This document shows, in pieces, positions 1 through 9,333 of a stretch of 64,000 bases of DNA. A program made the translations under genes and the position numbers. The stretch is from assembly GCF_002154725.1 (NCBI RefSeq), contig NZ_MTAW01000232.1, positions 39,351 through 103,350 of the forward strand, in the 5' to 3' direction. The stretch comes from Nostoc sp. 106C. Lineage in GTDB: Bacteria; Cyanobacteriota; Cyanobacteriia; Cyanobacteriales; Nostocaceae. Each line of letters begins with the position of its first letter. Position 1 is the stretch's first letter. Below the pieces are notes generated by a model. It saw nothing but the letters and a program-made list of their open reading frames with translations, searched no databases and was not told the DNA's origin.

Positions 1-2
1 AA

Positions 3-2957
3 GAACTTTATACCCTTTGCCAGGATAGCCAAGAACAACAGCGATTTGTTGATGTGTTGCTGGCAGCAATTCAATCAGCCCCAAATAACTTGACGCTGGT
101 GTTGACATTGCGGGCAGATTTTTTCAGTTATGTGTTGAATTATGCGCCTTTTGGAGAAGCATTACAACAACACAAGCCGCAGTTACTCAGTGCAATGAAC
201 CGTGAAGAAATGGAAACTGCAATTGAGCAGCCAGCGAAGAAGATGGGGGTGACACTGGAAGAAGGACTAACAGAACGTATTCTTGATGATGTGAAGCAGG
301 AACCGGGAAACTTGCCTTTGCTGGAGTTTGCCTTGACTCAACTGTGGGCAAAGCAGAGTCGGAGACAATTGACACATCAAGCCTATGTACAAATTGGGGG
401 AGTAGCTAAGGCGCTGGCAAATCATGCAGAAACAGTTTTTGAACAATTAAATGAGGCTGATAAAAAACGGGCAGAACGGGTATTCATTCAATTAGTGCAT
501 CCGGGAGAAGGGACAGAAGACACCCGTTGTATTGCTACTCGTGAAGCCATAAGCGGTAATAATTGGGATTTGGTAACGCAGCTAGCTTCAAAACGCCTGG
601 TAGTGACTGGACGGGATGAAGAAAAGCAAGCAGAAACAGTTGAGGTGGTGCATGAAGCCTTAATTCGGGAGTGGACGCAGCTGCGTGGGTGGATGAACGA
701 TCACCGGAAGTTTCGCACCTGGCAAGAACGCTTGAAAGGGCGGATGCGGGAATGGGACGCAGCGGGTAAGGAGGATAAGCAAGCATTATTATTACGGGGT
801 TCACCTTTAGCTGAGGCGGAAGATTGGCTAAGTAAGCGTAAAGAAGAACTTGGTGATACAGAAACAAATTTTATTCAGGAGAGTGTAGCATTACGAGAAC
901 AGGAGAAGGAAGAAGAAAAACGCAGGCGCGAAGAAAAGATACGCCAACAGCGTCGCATTAATATTGTGCTTACTAGCTTCTCTGTAGCAGCCATGACTTT
1001 AGCAGGGTTAGCTGGTATTGGCTGGAGGAGCGCTGCCATCAATGAAATAAATTCCAATGCAAAGAATTCATCTGCACTTTTAAGTTTAGATGGGCAAGAA
1101 GCCTTAAAAACAAGTTTAAAAGCTGTTGTGCAAATGCAACATACACCTTGGGTAGACGTAAATACCCGTACCCAAGTAGAACTGGCATTAATGCATATAG
1201 TTCACAACGTTGCAGCGCCAAACACCTTAGGAGGACACGCAAACTCGGTTTATGGCGTCAGCTTCAGCCCAAATGGCAAGATGCTGGCAACAGCAAGTGC
1301 TGACAACACGTTGAAATTGTGGAATATCAGCACTGGTAAAGAAATTAAAACTCTTATCGGGCATACTAACTCGGTTAATGGCGTCAGCTTCAGCCCAGAT
1401 GGCAAGATGCTGGCAAGCGCAAGTGATGACAACACGTTGAAATTGTGGAATACCAGCACTGGTAAAGAAATTAAAACTCTCATCGGGCATACTAACTCGG
1501 TTAAAGGTGTCAACTTCAGCCCAAATGGCAAGATGCTGGCAAGCGCAAGTAGTGATAACATGGTGAAATTGTGGGATATCAGCACTGGTAAAGAGATTAA
1601 AACTCTCATCGGGCATACTAACAGGGTTAATGGCGTCAGCTTCAGCCCGGATGGCAAAATGCTGGCAAGCGCAAGTGTTGATCGCACGGTGAAATTGTGG
1701 AATACCAGTACTGGTAAAGAAATTAAAACCCTCAGTGGTCATACAAACTGGGTTTATAGCGTTAGCTTCAGCCCAGATGGCAAAATGCTGGCAAGCGCAA
1801 GTGTTGATCGCACAGTGAAACTGTGGAATACCAGTACTGGTAAAGAAATTAAAACCCTTATCGGGCTTACAGACTTAGTTTTGAGCGTCAGCTTCAGCCC
1901 GGATGGCAAAATGCTGGCAACTGCAAGTGGTGATAACAAAGTGAAATTATGGGATACCAATACGTACAAAGAGATTAAAACCCTAATTGGGCATACAAAT
2001 TGGGTTTATGGCGTCAGCTTCAGCCCGAATAGCAAAATGCTGGCAACTGTAAGTGGTGATAACACAGCGAAATTGTGGGATACCAGTACGTACAAAGAGA
2101 TTAAAACCCTCAATAGTCATACAAACTGGGTTTATGGCGTCAGCTTCAACCCGGATGGCAAAATGCTGGCAAGCGCAAGTGGTGATAACACGGTGAAATT
2201 GTGGGACACCAGCACTAGTAAAGAAATTAAAACCCTCATCGGGCACACAAACTCAGTTAAAAGTATTAGTTTCAGCCCGGATGGCAAAATGCTGGCAAGC
2301 GCAAGTGACGATAACACAGTGAAATTGTGGGATACCATTACCTATAACGAGATTAAAACCCTAACTGGTCATACAAACTCAGTTAATAGCCTCAGTTTCA
2401 GCCCGGATGGTAAGATGCTGGCAACCGCAAGTGTTGATCACACAGTGAAATTGTGGGATACCAGTACCTATAACGAGATTAAAACTCTAACTGGTCATAC
2501 AAACTCGGTTAATAGCCTCAGCTTCAGCCCGGATGGTAAGATGCTGGCAACCGCAGGTGATGATAACACAATAAAATTATGGGATACCAGTACCTATAAC
2601 GAGATTAAAAGCCTCATCGGGCATACAAACTCGGTTAATGGCGTCAGTTTCAGCCCGGATGGCAAGATGCTAGCAAGCGTAAGTGTTGACAAAATGGTGA
2701 AATTGTGGAACATCAACACTTATAAAGAAATTAAAACCCTCAGTGGTCATGCATACTGGGTTTATGGAGTCAGCTTCAGTCCGGATGGCAAGATACTGGC
2801 AACCGCAAGTGCTGACAAGACGGTGAGATTATGGAGGCGAGATTTTGATTATTTATTAAACCAAGGGTGCAATTTTATAGGCGAGTATCTTAAGCCTAAT
2901 CCTAAAGATGAGGAGGCGCGTGAGATTGACAAGAATTTGTGTAAGGGTAAGCGATAG
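3..2957 (+). CDS. nSTAND-type NTPase fragment with C-terminal WD40 repeats (5' end outside window)
   Basis: The frame is already open at the first codon (position 3) and begins ELYTLCQ, the segment that follows the Walker B region in nSTAND1 ATPases, so the true start lies upstream. In order it shows the end of the NTPase and its winged-helix part (to about base 720), an RGSPLAEAEDWL linker, a charged stretch rich in E, K and R, one membrane segment (about bases 958-1020), and 13 WD40 repeats (about 1228-2840). The repeats end near LKLW or VKLW and begin with IGHTNSV-like strings. Family knowledge: such proteins are large sensor or scaffold ATPases in filamentous cyanobacteria; the ligand is unknown. 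The WD40 units are almost identical at DNA level (unit 126 bp), pointing to recent duplication or gene conversion. A GTG at 54 could mimic a start but lies inside the conserved domain. Confidence 0.85.
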   Translation, partial: ELYTLCQDSQEQQRFVDVLLAAIQSAPNNLTLVLTLRADFFSYVLNYAPFGEALQQHKPQLLSAMNREEMETAIEQPAKKMGVTLEEGLTERILDDVKQEPGNLPLLEFALTQLWAKQSRRQLTHQAYVQIGGVAKALANHAETVFEQLNEADKKRAERVFIQLVHPGEGTEDTRCIATREAISGNNWDLVTQLASKRLVVTGRDEEKQAETVEVVHEALIREWTQLRGWMNDHRKFRTWQERLKGRMREWDAAGKEDKQALLLRGSPLAEAEDWLSKRKEELGDTETNFIQESVALREQEKEEEKRRREEKIRQQRRINIVLTSFSVAAMTLAGLAGIGWRSAAINEINSNAKNSSALLSLDGQEALKTSLKAVVQMQHTPWVDVNTRTQVELALMHIVHNVAAPNTLGGHANSVYGVSFSPNGKMLATASADNTLKLWNISTGKEIKTLIGHTNSVNGVSFSPDGKMLASASDDNTLKLWNTSTGKEIKTLIGHTNSVKGVNFSPNGKMLASASSDNMVKLWDISTGKEIKTLIGHTNRVNGVSFSPDGKMLASASVDRTVKLWNTSTGKEIKTLSGHTNWVYSVSFSPDGKMLASASVDRTVKLWNTSTGKEIKTLIGLTDLVLSVSFSPDGKMLATASGDNKVKLWDTNTYKEIKTLIGHTNWVYGVSFSPNSKMLATVSGDNTAKLWDTSTYKEIKTLNSHTNWVYGVSFNPDGKMLASASGDNTVKLWDTSTSKEIKTLIGHTNSVKSISFSPDGKMLASASDDNTVKLWDTITYNEIKTLTGHTNSVNSLSFSPDGKMLATASVDHTVKLWDTSTYNEIKTLTGHTNSVNSLSFSPDGKMLATAGDDNTIKLWDTSTYNEIKSLIGHTNSVNGVSFSPDGKMLASVSVDKMVKLWNINTYKEIKTLSGHAYWVYGVSFSPDGKILATASADKTVRLWRRDFDYLLNQGCNFIGEYLKPNPKDEEAREIDKNLCKGKR

Positions 2958-3175
2958 GCTTCGGGGACAAGGAAGACAGGGAGGAATTATTTAGATTTTG
3001 GTTGCTGATTAGCGATCGCTTTTCTGCAAAACCACTTGGCATTACTCACTTACGCGATCGCCTTCATCACAAAAATCATTCCATCCATAGAGAACATTAA
3101 AGCATTTTTGACGAACGCTTTAACGTTCTTTATTAACGTGAAGGCATTCATCACAAACGTGAAAGCGATACACAT

Positions 3176-4549
3176 CTAAATTTTTAAATGCTGGAGAATC
3201 AAAGAGCAAACATCCGTTGCAGCAATTAAGTCTTGATTAACTAAATCAGTCTGATGGCTAATCAACATCGGACCTTCCTCTAGAGACGTAGCGATACAAC
3301 CATGAGAACCGCGCACTAAAGAAGCATCCAGAGGAATCACGTCCATGAGGTAACGCAAACCAAGCTGTTTCTGCAACAGCTTGGTAGCGATTTTGAGTTT
3401 GGGAAATTTCAGTTGCGGATCGAGGAAAAGTTCTACAGGATCGTAGCCTGGTTTGCGGTGAATATCCACGGTTCTGGCAAAATCAGGCGCTTTCGCATCA
3501 TCCAGCCAGTAGTAATAGGTAAACCAAGCATCAGATTGAGCGATCGCCACTAACTCCCCAGATCGAGGATGATTGAGATGGTAGGCTTGTTTCCCCTCTT
3601 CGTCTAATACCTGCACTACACCTTCAGTTGTTTCTAGCAAATCGCGCACTTTCGGAATATACGTCGGATCGTTCACATATATATGTGCAACTTGATGATC
3701 GGCTACAGCAAAAGCAATACTAGCACCAGGATCGAGTAGTTCTTTTCCTAACTCTTCTCTAACAGTAATTAAACCATTTGTACGGAGGACACGGTTCAAA
3801 TCCACTGCTTTAGAAACTGGAATAATGCCATACTCTGAAAGTACAATTACTTGAGTATTACGTGCTTGATAATAATTAATTAGTTCGCCACAGACAACAT
3901 CAATTTCTTTTAAATCTTTTTGTATTTGCTTTTCATCTTGACCAAATTTTTGTAAACAGTAATCTAAATGAGGTAAATAAATTAATGTGAGTGTAGGGCT
4001 GTAGCGTTCCTCAATCCACTTGGCAGAATTAGCAATCCATTGGCTAGAAACAATAGAGGTATTTGGTCCCCAAAAATTGAATAGTGGGAACTGACCTAAA
4101 TCTGATTGAATTTCCTCACGAATATCGGCAGGATAAGTATAAATATCAGGTAGTTTTCTACCATCTGCGGGGTACATCGGGCGGGGTGTAATCGCATAGT
4201 CTGCTGAAGAGTACATGTTGTACCACCAAAAAAGGTTGGCACAAGTAAAGTTGGGGTCAATTGATTTAGCAATTTCCCAAATTTTGGGAGCTTGCACTAA
4301 TTTATTAGACTGTCGCCAGAACTTCACTTCACAATCATCACGGAAGTACCAACCGTTAGCAACAATGCCATGCTCATCAGGCAATTTTCCTGTTAAATAA
4401 GTAGCCTGAACTGAACAAGTCACAGCAGGTAATACTGATTTAATTGGAACTACTCGCCCTTTTGCTGCCCAATCAGATAAAAACGGCGTGTTTTCTCCTA
4501 GTAAACTGGGTGTTAAGCCGACGACATTTATAACAACCGTTTTCTGCAT
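3176..4549 (-). CDS. eboF: EboF, alkaline-phosphatase-superfamily phosphodiesterase/nucleotide pyrophosphatase-like protein
   Basis: A 457-residue protein of the type I phosphodiesterase/nucleotide pyrophosphatase group within the alkaline phosphatase superfamily. The nucleophile region reads PAVTCSVQATYLTG followed by DEHGI (about residues 42-62), with Thr the probable nucleophile. Further candidate metal ligands are YLPHLDYC, VLSEYGI in place of the usual SDHGM, ADHQ, and RGSHG near the C-terminus, so the metal site is atypical. It closes the eboA-B-C-E-F run and starts a few bases after eboE stops, which suggests translational coupling. Start: an AGGAG directly abuts an ATG at 4558, which is too close, and lies 9 nt before the ATG at 4549, so 4549 is preferred. 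The substrate is unknown; the ebo assignment rests on family resemblance plus neighbours. Confidence 0.85.
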   Translation of the reverse strand: MQKTVVINVVGLTPSLLGENTPFLSDWAAKGRVVPIKSVLPAVTCSVQATYLTGKLPDEHGIVANGWYFRDDCEVKFWRQSNKLVQAPKIWEIAKSIDPNFTCANLFWWYNMYSSADYAITPRPMYPADGRKLPDIYTYPADIREEIQSDLGQFPLFNFWGPNTSIVSSQWIANSAKWIEERYSPTLTLIYLPHLDYCLQKFGQDEKQIQKDLKEIDVVCGELINYYQARNTQVIVLSEYGIIPVSKAVDLNRVLRTNGLITVREELGKELLDPGASIAFAVADHQVAHIYVNDPTYIPKVRDLLETTEGVVQVLDEEGKQAYHLNHPRSGELVAIAQSDAWFTYYYWLDDAKAPDFARTVDIHRKPGYDPVELFLDPQLKFPKLKIATKLLQKQLGLRYLMDVIPLDASLVRGSHGCIATSLEEGPMLISHQTDLVNQDLIAATDVCSLILQHLKI

Positions 4550-4564
4550 CAACTTCATCTCCTT

Positions 4565-5791
4565 TTAATTACCAGCAAAATTTTTTAATACCCACTCATA
4601 TTCCCGCTGAATAGAAGTTAGCAAATCTATCTTCATTTCTGATGGCAAAACATCCCAGGTGTAAGTTTCGATTTCTAGATGATGACAAGCATTATTTTTT
4701 TGCAGTAAATGCAAAATAGTTACAATATCATCTTGTGTAGACTGCAAAATTTGATAATCGCGAATAAAAATTGGCACATGAAAGTGAGTACGCCATTCTT
4801 CAGCTAGCGATTGTTCTAAGTATGGTAATGCACTGATTAAATCAGGATAGTGATATAGCGTACCGTCACTACGACGTTCTATTACTTGATGAAGATAAGT
4901 AGATTCAGCAAAGGGTTGTAAGCGTTCAGTTATTAAACTACGCTGCTCAACATCAGCCGGAATTTTTACTTGAATTGCTGCACTAATTTGGATCTTACCA
5001 ATCTTAATACCTGCTGATTGCAAACGTTCAAATACAGAATGTGGCTGCTCATATTCAACTGAAAAATGGCAGGTGTCATAGCAAAGCCGCACATGTTCAA
5101 GCAATTTACTCTCTGCTAAATTCTGTTCAATATTTAATTTATGGGCTAAATAATTACCACCAATTGGCAATAACCAATTTTGGTAAAAATCAATTACTTC
5201 TGAGGTATTCTCAATTAAACCATCAGGTTCAGGTTCCAAATCAATATGCAGCAACTTACCTGTATAGTTCTGGATACGAACCATTTCTGCTACAACTGAT
5301 GCAATGTGGAAACAGCTATTTTTTAGAACTATGTCCCAAGTTTGTTGGTCGTCTCCCCACCAAGGTTTATAAGATAAAGGCAATGTAGAAATGCCACCAT
5401 CAAGTTCTTCTGGTAACAAAGCAGCTAAAATTTTTGTCAAGTTTAATGTATATTTCAGCCTTTCCTGAGTTGACCAATCTGGTACATAAACTTGGTCTTT
5501 GACAATTTGGTGATGAAATCCCCCGTAAGGAAATCCATTTAAGGTAAAAACATATAAATCTTCTTGTGTTAGCCAAGCTTGGAACTGAGCCAAGTTATCT
5601 TTTTCTAAAATTTGCTTTGAGGCTGTATCTGCTAATCGCAAACCAATTCCAAAAGGTGCTTGAGGTGATAAACGTGATTTGAGGTGGGGAATATACTTTT
5701 CTAAATTGGCAAAAACCTCTACCCAACTTTCACCAGGATGAATATTGGTGCAGTAAGTCAGGTGAAATTTGCTGTCTATGGCAATCTTCAT
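4565..5791 (-). CDS. eboE: EboE, TIM-barrel sugar isomerase-like protein of the ebo cluster
   Basis: A 408-residue protein resembling xylose isomerase-like TIM-barrel enzymes (sugar phosphate isomerase/epimerase group) and matching the ebo-cluster member called EboE. It opens with the characteristic TYCTNIHPGESW (residues 13-24). Candidate metal-binding acidic and His residues occur in LHIDLEPEPDG and LCYDTCHFSVEYEQP in the middle, as expected at barrel strand ends. No signal peptide or membrane segment is seen, so it is probably cytosolic. It lies between eboC and eboF on the same strand, with only 15 nt to the eboF start chosen here. The reaction is not established for the family. A foldback repeat sits immediately upstream, between this gene and eboC, and could affect read-through. 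Confidence 0.85.
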   Translation of the reverse strand: MKIAIDSKFHLTYCTNIHPGESWVEVFANLEKYIPHLKSRLSPQAPFGIGLRLADTASKQILEKDNLAQFQAWLTQEDLYVFTLNGFPYGGFHHQIVKDQVYVPDWSTQERLKYTLNLTKILAALLPEELDGGISTLPLSYKPWWGDDQQTWDIVLKNSCFHIASVVAEMVRIQNYTGKLLHIDLEPEPDGLIENTSEVIDFYQNWLLPIGGNYLAHKLNIEQNLAESKLLEHVRLCYDTCHFSVEYEQPHSVFERLQSAGIKIGKIQISAAIQVKIPADVEQRSLITERLQPFAESTYLHQVIERRSDGTLYHYPDLISALPYLEQSLAEEWRTHFHVPIFIRDYQILQSTQDDIVTILHLLQKNNACHHLEIETYTWDVLPSEMKIDLLTSIQREYEWVLKNFAGN

Positions 5792-5843
5792 CTTGGATCT
5801 ACATACCTATTTGTGATTTGCAACTAATTTTAGTGCAATCAGC

Positions 5844-6120
5844 AGGCTGTCTCAATGAAAAAATTTTCGCTCTAATATATGAAAAACATATAGCCATCCT
5901 ATTTGATTCCTGAACTTAGTCGTAGAGGTAGGGAACAGGGAAACAAGGGACTAAAAGAAGGAGGTCGTTTTTTCAAAAATCAAATAGGATTTCTATAATT
6001 TCTCTTCTGCCTTCTGTCTTGAATGAGTGCTGAGTACAGAGTTAAGAGTTAAGAGTAATTAATTATCCTCTTTGTCCCTTTTCTATACATAGCGATGAAA
6101 TTTTTTCATCGAGACTGCCT
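5844..6120. repeat. MITE-like foldback element between eboC and eboE
   Basis: This 277-base intergenic block is bounded by an imperfect inverted repeat of about 28-30 bases. The left arm starts AGGCTGTCTCAATGAAAAAA at 5844 and the right arm ends TTTTTTCATCGAGACTGCCT at 6120. It has no coding capacity. A second, smaller inverted repeat is nested within it (5896-5990). The layout looks like a non-autonomous mobile element, but no target duplication was identified with confidence. It accounts for nearly all of the eboC-eboE gap. Confidence 0.6.
5896..5990. repeat. Nested inner foldback element
   Basis: A perfect 13-base inverted repeat, ATCCTATTTGATT at 5896-5908 and its reverse complement at 5978-5990, encloses about 70 bases. 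Its position entirely inside the larger foldback at 5844-6120 suggests insertion of one small element into another. It has no coding capacity. Confidence 0.55.
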
Positions 6121-6128
6121 TGTTGACT

Positions 6129-7109
6129 CTAAGTAACAGCAAATATTTTGGCAAATGACATTGAAATGGGTAGCAAAATTAGTACTAACAAACCGTAAGA
6201 TAAACCCGCAAAACCAGCCGCAACTGTTGCATCTAAGATAATTAGAGACAATACACCGACTTTTACTGCATTTCGGATTTTTTCTGGCACTGGATCGCGG
6301 GCAGCTTGGATAAAATTAGGCAAGATTCGCACAGCTAATAAAGCAGCGAATGGTAAGGTGGCGATGTCTTCTCCTATCGGAGACGCTCCGCGAACGACAA
6401 CCCCTTTGGGGTACGCACTATATTCTACAAAAAATCCCAAAGCTACAACTGCTGTCAGAACTATTGCAATTAACAGTACTGCCACTATTCCCGTAATTTT
6501 TTTACCGCCGTGAACTTCTCCTTGGCTAATTGCGGTGATTGCAGCAATGTAAAGTACAGGAATCAACGCTAAATACCAACGTTCCCAGACGATTGCAGGT
6601 ACAGCACTTACTCCTAATAATAAGTTGCTGCCACGGCACAAACCCATATTCAATGGGCCAAAAAAGGGATGATGCTTGGCCAGTGAGTCATACAGTAACG
6701 CTGCAAAAGTAATGACTAAAGCTAAGATGACACTCAACCAAGAAACTTGGAAAGCTGCCACAATTGCGATCGCAAACAATATACTCCCCAATAAAGCAGC
6801 ATTTTGGCGAGACACTCGACCACTAGGTATTGGTCTAGATGGTCGCTCTTTTTGGTCTAATTCGGCATCAAAAACATCATTAAAAACTATACCGCCGCCG
6901 TATAAACCAGTTGTAGCCAATAACAACCAGGCTAAGGGAATTAAACTGGTAGCAGTTGCTTGACCGTTGAGTAATTGAGCAAAAATAACTCCGGAGCCTG
7001 AGGCGGCAAAGCCAACTAGAATATCAGCCCAAGCAGTAACAATGTTAGCTGGGCGCATCAACTCTAAATACCCCCGCCAGTGTTGAAAATTCAAACTTGC
7101 AACATTCAC
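6129..7109 (-). CDS. eboC: EboC, UbiA-family prenyltransferase-like membrane protein
   Basis: A 326-residue polytopic membrane protein of the UbiA prenyltransferase family. The first Asp-rich motif is clear, FNDVFDAELDQKERPSRPIP (about residues 75-95), where NDxxDxxxD binds Mg-diphosphate. The second loop, YDSLAKHHPFFGP, departs from the usual DxxxD, so classical prenyl transfer is uncertain. It follows eboB and precedes eboE on the same strand. A dispersed Nostoc-type repeat has inserted in frame (6369-6418) and encodes residues about 231-247 in a loop between two membrane helices without breaking the reading frame. Family knowledge: ebo genes are required for scytonemin precursors to reach the periplasm in Nostoc punctiforme; the role of EboC itself is inferred. 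Confidence 0.88.
   Translation of the reverse strand: MNVASLNFQHWRGYLELMRPANIVTAWADILVGFAASGSGVIFAQLLNGQATATSLIPLAWLLLATTGLYGGGIVFNDVFDAELDQKERPSRPIPSGRVSRQNAALLGSILFAIAIVAAFQVSWLSVILALVITFAALLYDSLAKHHPFFGPLNMGLCRGSNLLLGVSAVPAIVWERWYLALIPVLYIAAITAISQGEVHGGKKITGIVAVLLIAIVLTAVVALGFFVEYSAYPKGVVVRGASPIGEDIATLPFAALLAVRILPNFIQAARDPVPEKIRNAVKVGVLSLIILDATVAAGFAGLSYGLLVLILLPISMSFAKIFAVT
6369..6418. repeat. Small dispersed repeat inserted in frame within eboC
   Basis: Fifty bases carry the palindrome-rich repeat GGAGACGCTCCGCGAACG plus a CCCCTTTGGGG core, a composition unlike the surrounding gene. On the minus strand it encodes a hydrophilic loop containing YPKGVVVRGASPIGE. Repeats of this kind occur in many copies in Nostoc genomes, mostly between genes. 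Here the reading frame of eboC is kept. Confidence 0.7.
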
Positions 7110-7186
7110 TGGTTTGTTTCCTTTTTGTCAGTTGTCATTTGTCCTCTGTTACAAAGTTGAGGCAGTTCCTCATAGGGAAAACCACG

Positions 7187-7285
7187 CCAGTTGCTACAAC
7201 GGAGGGAACCTCCGCAACGCACTGGCTCCCCAAAATCGCGCTGCCGAAGCTCTGACGTCGCTACTCCTACGCTAACACCACACGA
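7187..7285. repeat. Small dispersed repeat between eboB and eboC
   Basis: A GC-richer block in the 261-base eboB-eboC spacer contains short palindromes (GGAGGGAACCTCC) and strings such as GCGCTGCCGAAGCTC and CTACTCCTACGC that resemble other dispersed repeats in this window. No ORF is present. It lies in the transcribed spacer of the presumed ebo operon. Confidence 0.5.
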
Positions 7286-7370
7286 CTGGCTAGACTTTGC
7301 TCTTTGTCATTTTTTATTCTCCGCGTCCCCCCGTCTCTTTGTCTCCCTCATCCCCTAATCCCCAATCCTT

Positions 7371-8279
7371 CTACTCAATCAGCACATAGTCTGCAATTGA
7401 CTTAATCCCTGGTTCCTGTCCCCGTAAAACAGAATTACCGTTGAACATCTGACGCTGATCGGTAGATTCAGCATTTAGCCAGTCTGATGCTTTTATTTGC
7501 CCCGTTTGACCGTAAGCAAATAGAGCATTTTCGTAACATACTGCTCGTACATCTTCTTCTGGAATGCCTGTTTCTAGCATTAATTTAGCTGTTTTCGGGA
7601 CTGCTAATGGATCGCTAACACCCCAATCGGCACTACTATCTACAATGATGCGATTGCATCCATACTGACGGACAATCTCTACCATTCTGGCATTACCCAT
7701 TTTGGTTTTTGGGTAAATTGTAAAAGCTGCCCAAAAGCCTCGTTTTAAAACTTCTTCAACGGTTTCTTCGTTGTTGTGGTCAATAATTACTTGTGAGGGA
7801 TCTAGTCCATATTCAATGCAACGATCCATGCTGCGGCTGGCACCCTCCTTTTTATTACGGTGAGGTGTATGAATCAATACCAGCATATCGAGATCTTTGG
7901 CTAATGCTAGTTGTTGGCAAAAGTATTTATCTTCAGCTTCTGTCATGTCGTCATAGCCAATTTCTCCAATGGCAACAACTCCCTCTTTGCAAGCATAAAG
8001 CGGTAACAGTTCAATAACTTCTGCTGCTAAGGCTTCGTTATTTGCTTCTTTGGGGTTGAGGCCGATGGTGCAGTAGTGTTGAATGCCAAATTGACTAGCA
8101 CGAAATCTCTCCCATCCAACAAGACTGCTAAAGTAGTCTTTAAACGAGCCAGCCGTTGTTCGGGGTTGTCCTAACCAAAAAGATGGTTCAATGACGGCGA
8201 CAATACCATATTCCCGCATGATTAGGTAATCGTAAGTGGTACGGGAACACATGTGAATGTGAGGATCGATAAACATCAT
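7371..8279 (-). CDS. eboB: EboB, TatD-family metal-dependent hydrolase
   Basis: A 302-residue amidohydrolase-fold protein of the TatD type. The metal-binding DPHIH motif stands at residues 5-9, followed by GEIGYD, IHTPH, IDHNNEE and a late DSSADWG, which supply the His, Glu and Asp ligands expected of TatD-like enzymes. There is no signal peptide, so it is probably cytosolic. Two consecutive ATG codons open the gene; the first is used here. It lies between eboA and eboC, all on the minus strand. The substrate in the ebo pathway is not known. Assignment is by motif set, length and conserved neighbours. Confidence 0.88.
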   Translation of the reverse strand: MMFIDPHIHMCSRTTYDYLIMREYGIVAVIEPSFWLGQPRTTAGSFKDYFSSLVGWERFRASQFGIQHYCTIGLNPKEANNEALAAEVIELLPLYACKEGVVAIGEIGYDDMTEAEDKYFCQQLALAKDLDMLVLIHTPHRNKKEGASRSMDRCIEYGLDPSQVIIDHNNEETVEEVLKRGFWAAFTIYPKTKMGNARMVEIVRQYGCNRIIVDSSADWGVSDPLAVPKTAKLMLETGIPEEDVRAVCYENALFAYGQTGQIKASDWLNAESTDQRQMFNGNSVLRGQEPGIKSIADYVLIE

Positions 8280-8332
8280 AATAACTAGGGATTTTTAAGA
8301 AATAAATTAACCACAGAGACACAGAGGAGGAC

Positions 8333-8373
8333 ACTTGCGTGTGGGGGTTCCCCTCGTTGCGCAAAGTGTCTGT
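8333..8373. repeat. Small repeat with purine-rich flanks between eboA and eboB
   Basis: A short block including GGGGGTTCCCC is set inside a purine-rich CACAGAGACACAGAGGA-like tandem repeat that continues on both sides. It resembles one dispersed repeat inserted into a short tandemly repeated sequence. It is non-coding and lies in the 172-base spacer. Confidence 0.4.
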
Positions 8374-8451
8374 GACACAGAGAAATAGACCATAGATTGT
8401 TGCTTGAGACTGTCAATGGTTCTTGGACTTTTGACTATGGACTTTTAGCTA

Positions 8452-9333
8452 TTATTTGCAAACTGCCTGGCGATCGCGGCTATAATTACTCCAAGTCAGT
8501 TCACCTTGTTGAATAGCTGAGTGCAACTTTGGGTAACGTGAGAGTAGTGCTTGCGCTTCAGGTAAAGCAGATTGAGAGCAGGCTAAAGCTGCTGCTTGTT
8601 GTTCAGCTATGTCTCCATCTGCTAGCACTTTTGCCAAATCTGCAATAATTGCGTGATCGGCAAACGATCCTACGGCTCGCCAAAGTTCTGGTGAAACTGG
8701 GCGTTTAGCAGCCCAACGCTCATGGGCATAGTTTGCCAACATCCTTGCCAATTCTGGGTTAGCACGGCGATCCAAACCCCAAATCAGATGCAAAGGACTC
8801 CCGACAAACAAAGCTTTCAAAACCATCTGATTCCACGCAATATTGTCTAAATATTCTGCTGGATAAGGGTTGCGTATTGCTATGGCTTGAAAAACATTAC
8901 TCATATTGCTGCGAATGCCTTCAGCAGCGCGTTGGCGATGTAACTCTGGATGAGGCAATAGGGGTAAACTTTGATACAGTGCAATCAACTCACCCATATC
9001 CGCTGTACTGTAAACTTGATCGAGCGATCGCACATAATCCTCGGTATGATTGTGAGGTAAAGCAAGTACCAAGAGCGTCCGACCCGCTTGATCTACAGTC
9101 CAATCACCAGGAAACCAACCTGGAACTAGGTTATGGGCTACTGCTAAGTCTTGGGATGTTAATTGCAAACTATGTTTACCTAAATAACGCGGTACAGCAC
9201 TAAAAGACGTGAAAAATACCCGCTTAGGAGCACCGTTAGCAATGTGTAGCTGTTTTTGTTCAAGCCAAGCCAGAGCTTCTTCAGAAATAGACTGTCCTAG
9301 CCAGTCATGCAACAACTTGTTTACGTTACTCAT
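8452..9333 (-). CDS. eboA: EboA domain-containing protein
   Basis: A 293-residue, mostly helical soluble protein matching the EboA family in context, length and general look. No catalytic motif is recognisable and its molecular role is unknown. It is the first gene of the minus-strand ebo run (A-B-C-E-F) and is divergent from eboD. The ATG at 9333, giving MSNVNKLLHDWLG, is preferred over a TTG at 9372 that would add 13 residues with no family support. Family knowledge: the ebo cluster is widespread in bacteria and algal plastid relatives, and in Nostoc it is linked to transfer of scytonemin monomer to the periplasm. Confidence 0.82.
   Translation of the reverse strand: MSNVNKLLHDWLGQSISEEALAWLEQKQLHIANGAPKRVFFTSFSAVPRYLGKHSLQLTSQDLAVAHNLVPGWFPGDWTVDQAGRTLLVLALPHNHTEDYVRSLDQVYSTADMGELIALYQSLPLLPHPELHRQRAAEGIRSNMSNVFQAIAIRNPYPAEYLDNIAWNQMVLKALFVGSPLHLIWGLDRRANPELARMLANYAHERWAAKRPVSPELWRAVGSFADHAIIADLAKVLADGDIAEQQAAALACSQSALPEAQALLSRYPKLHSAIQQGELTWSNYSRDRQAVCK

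Noticed and set aside
1227..2338. Long open frames antisense to the WD40 repeats
   Set aside because: They repeat with the same period as the WD40 units and are a by-product of the repeated plus-strand coding sequence.
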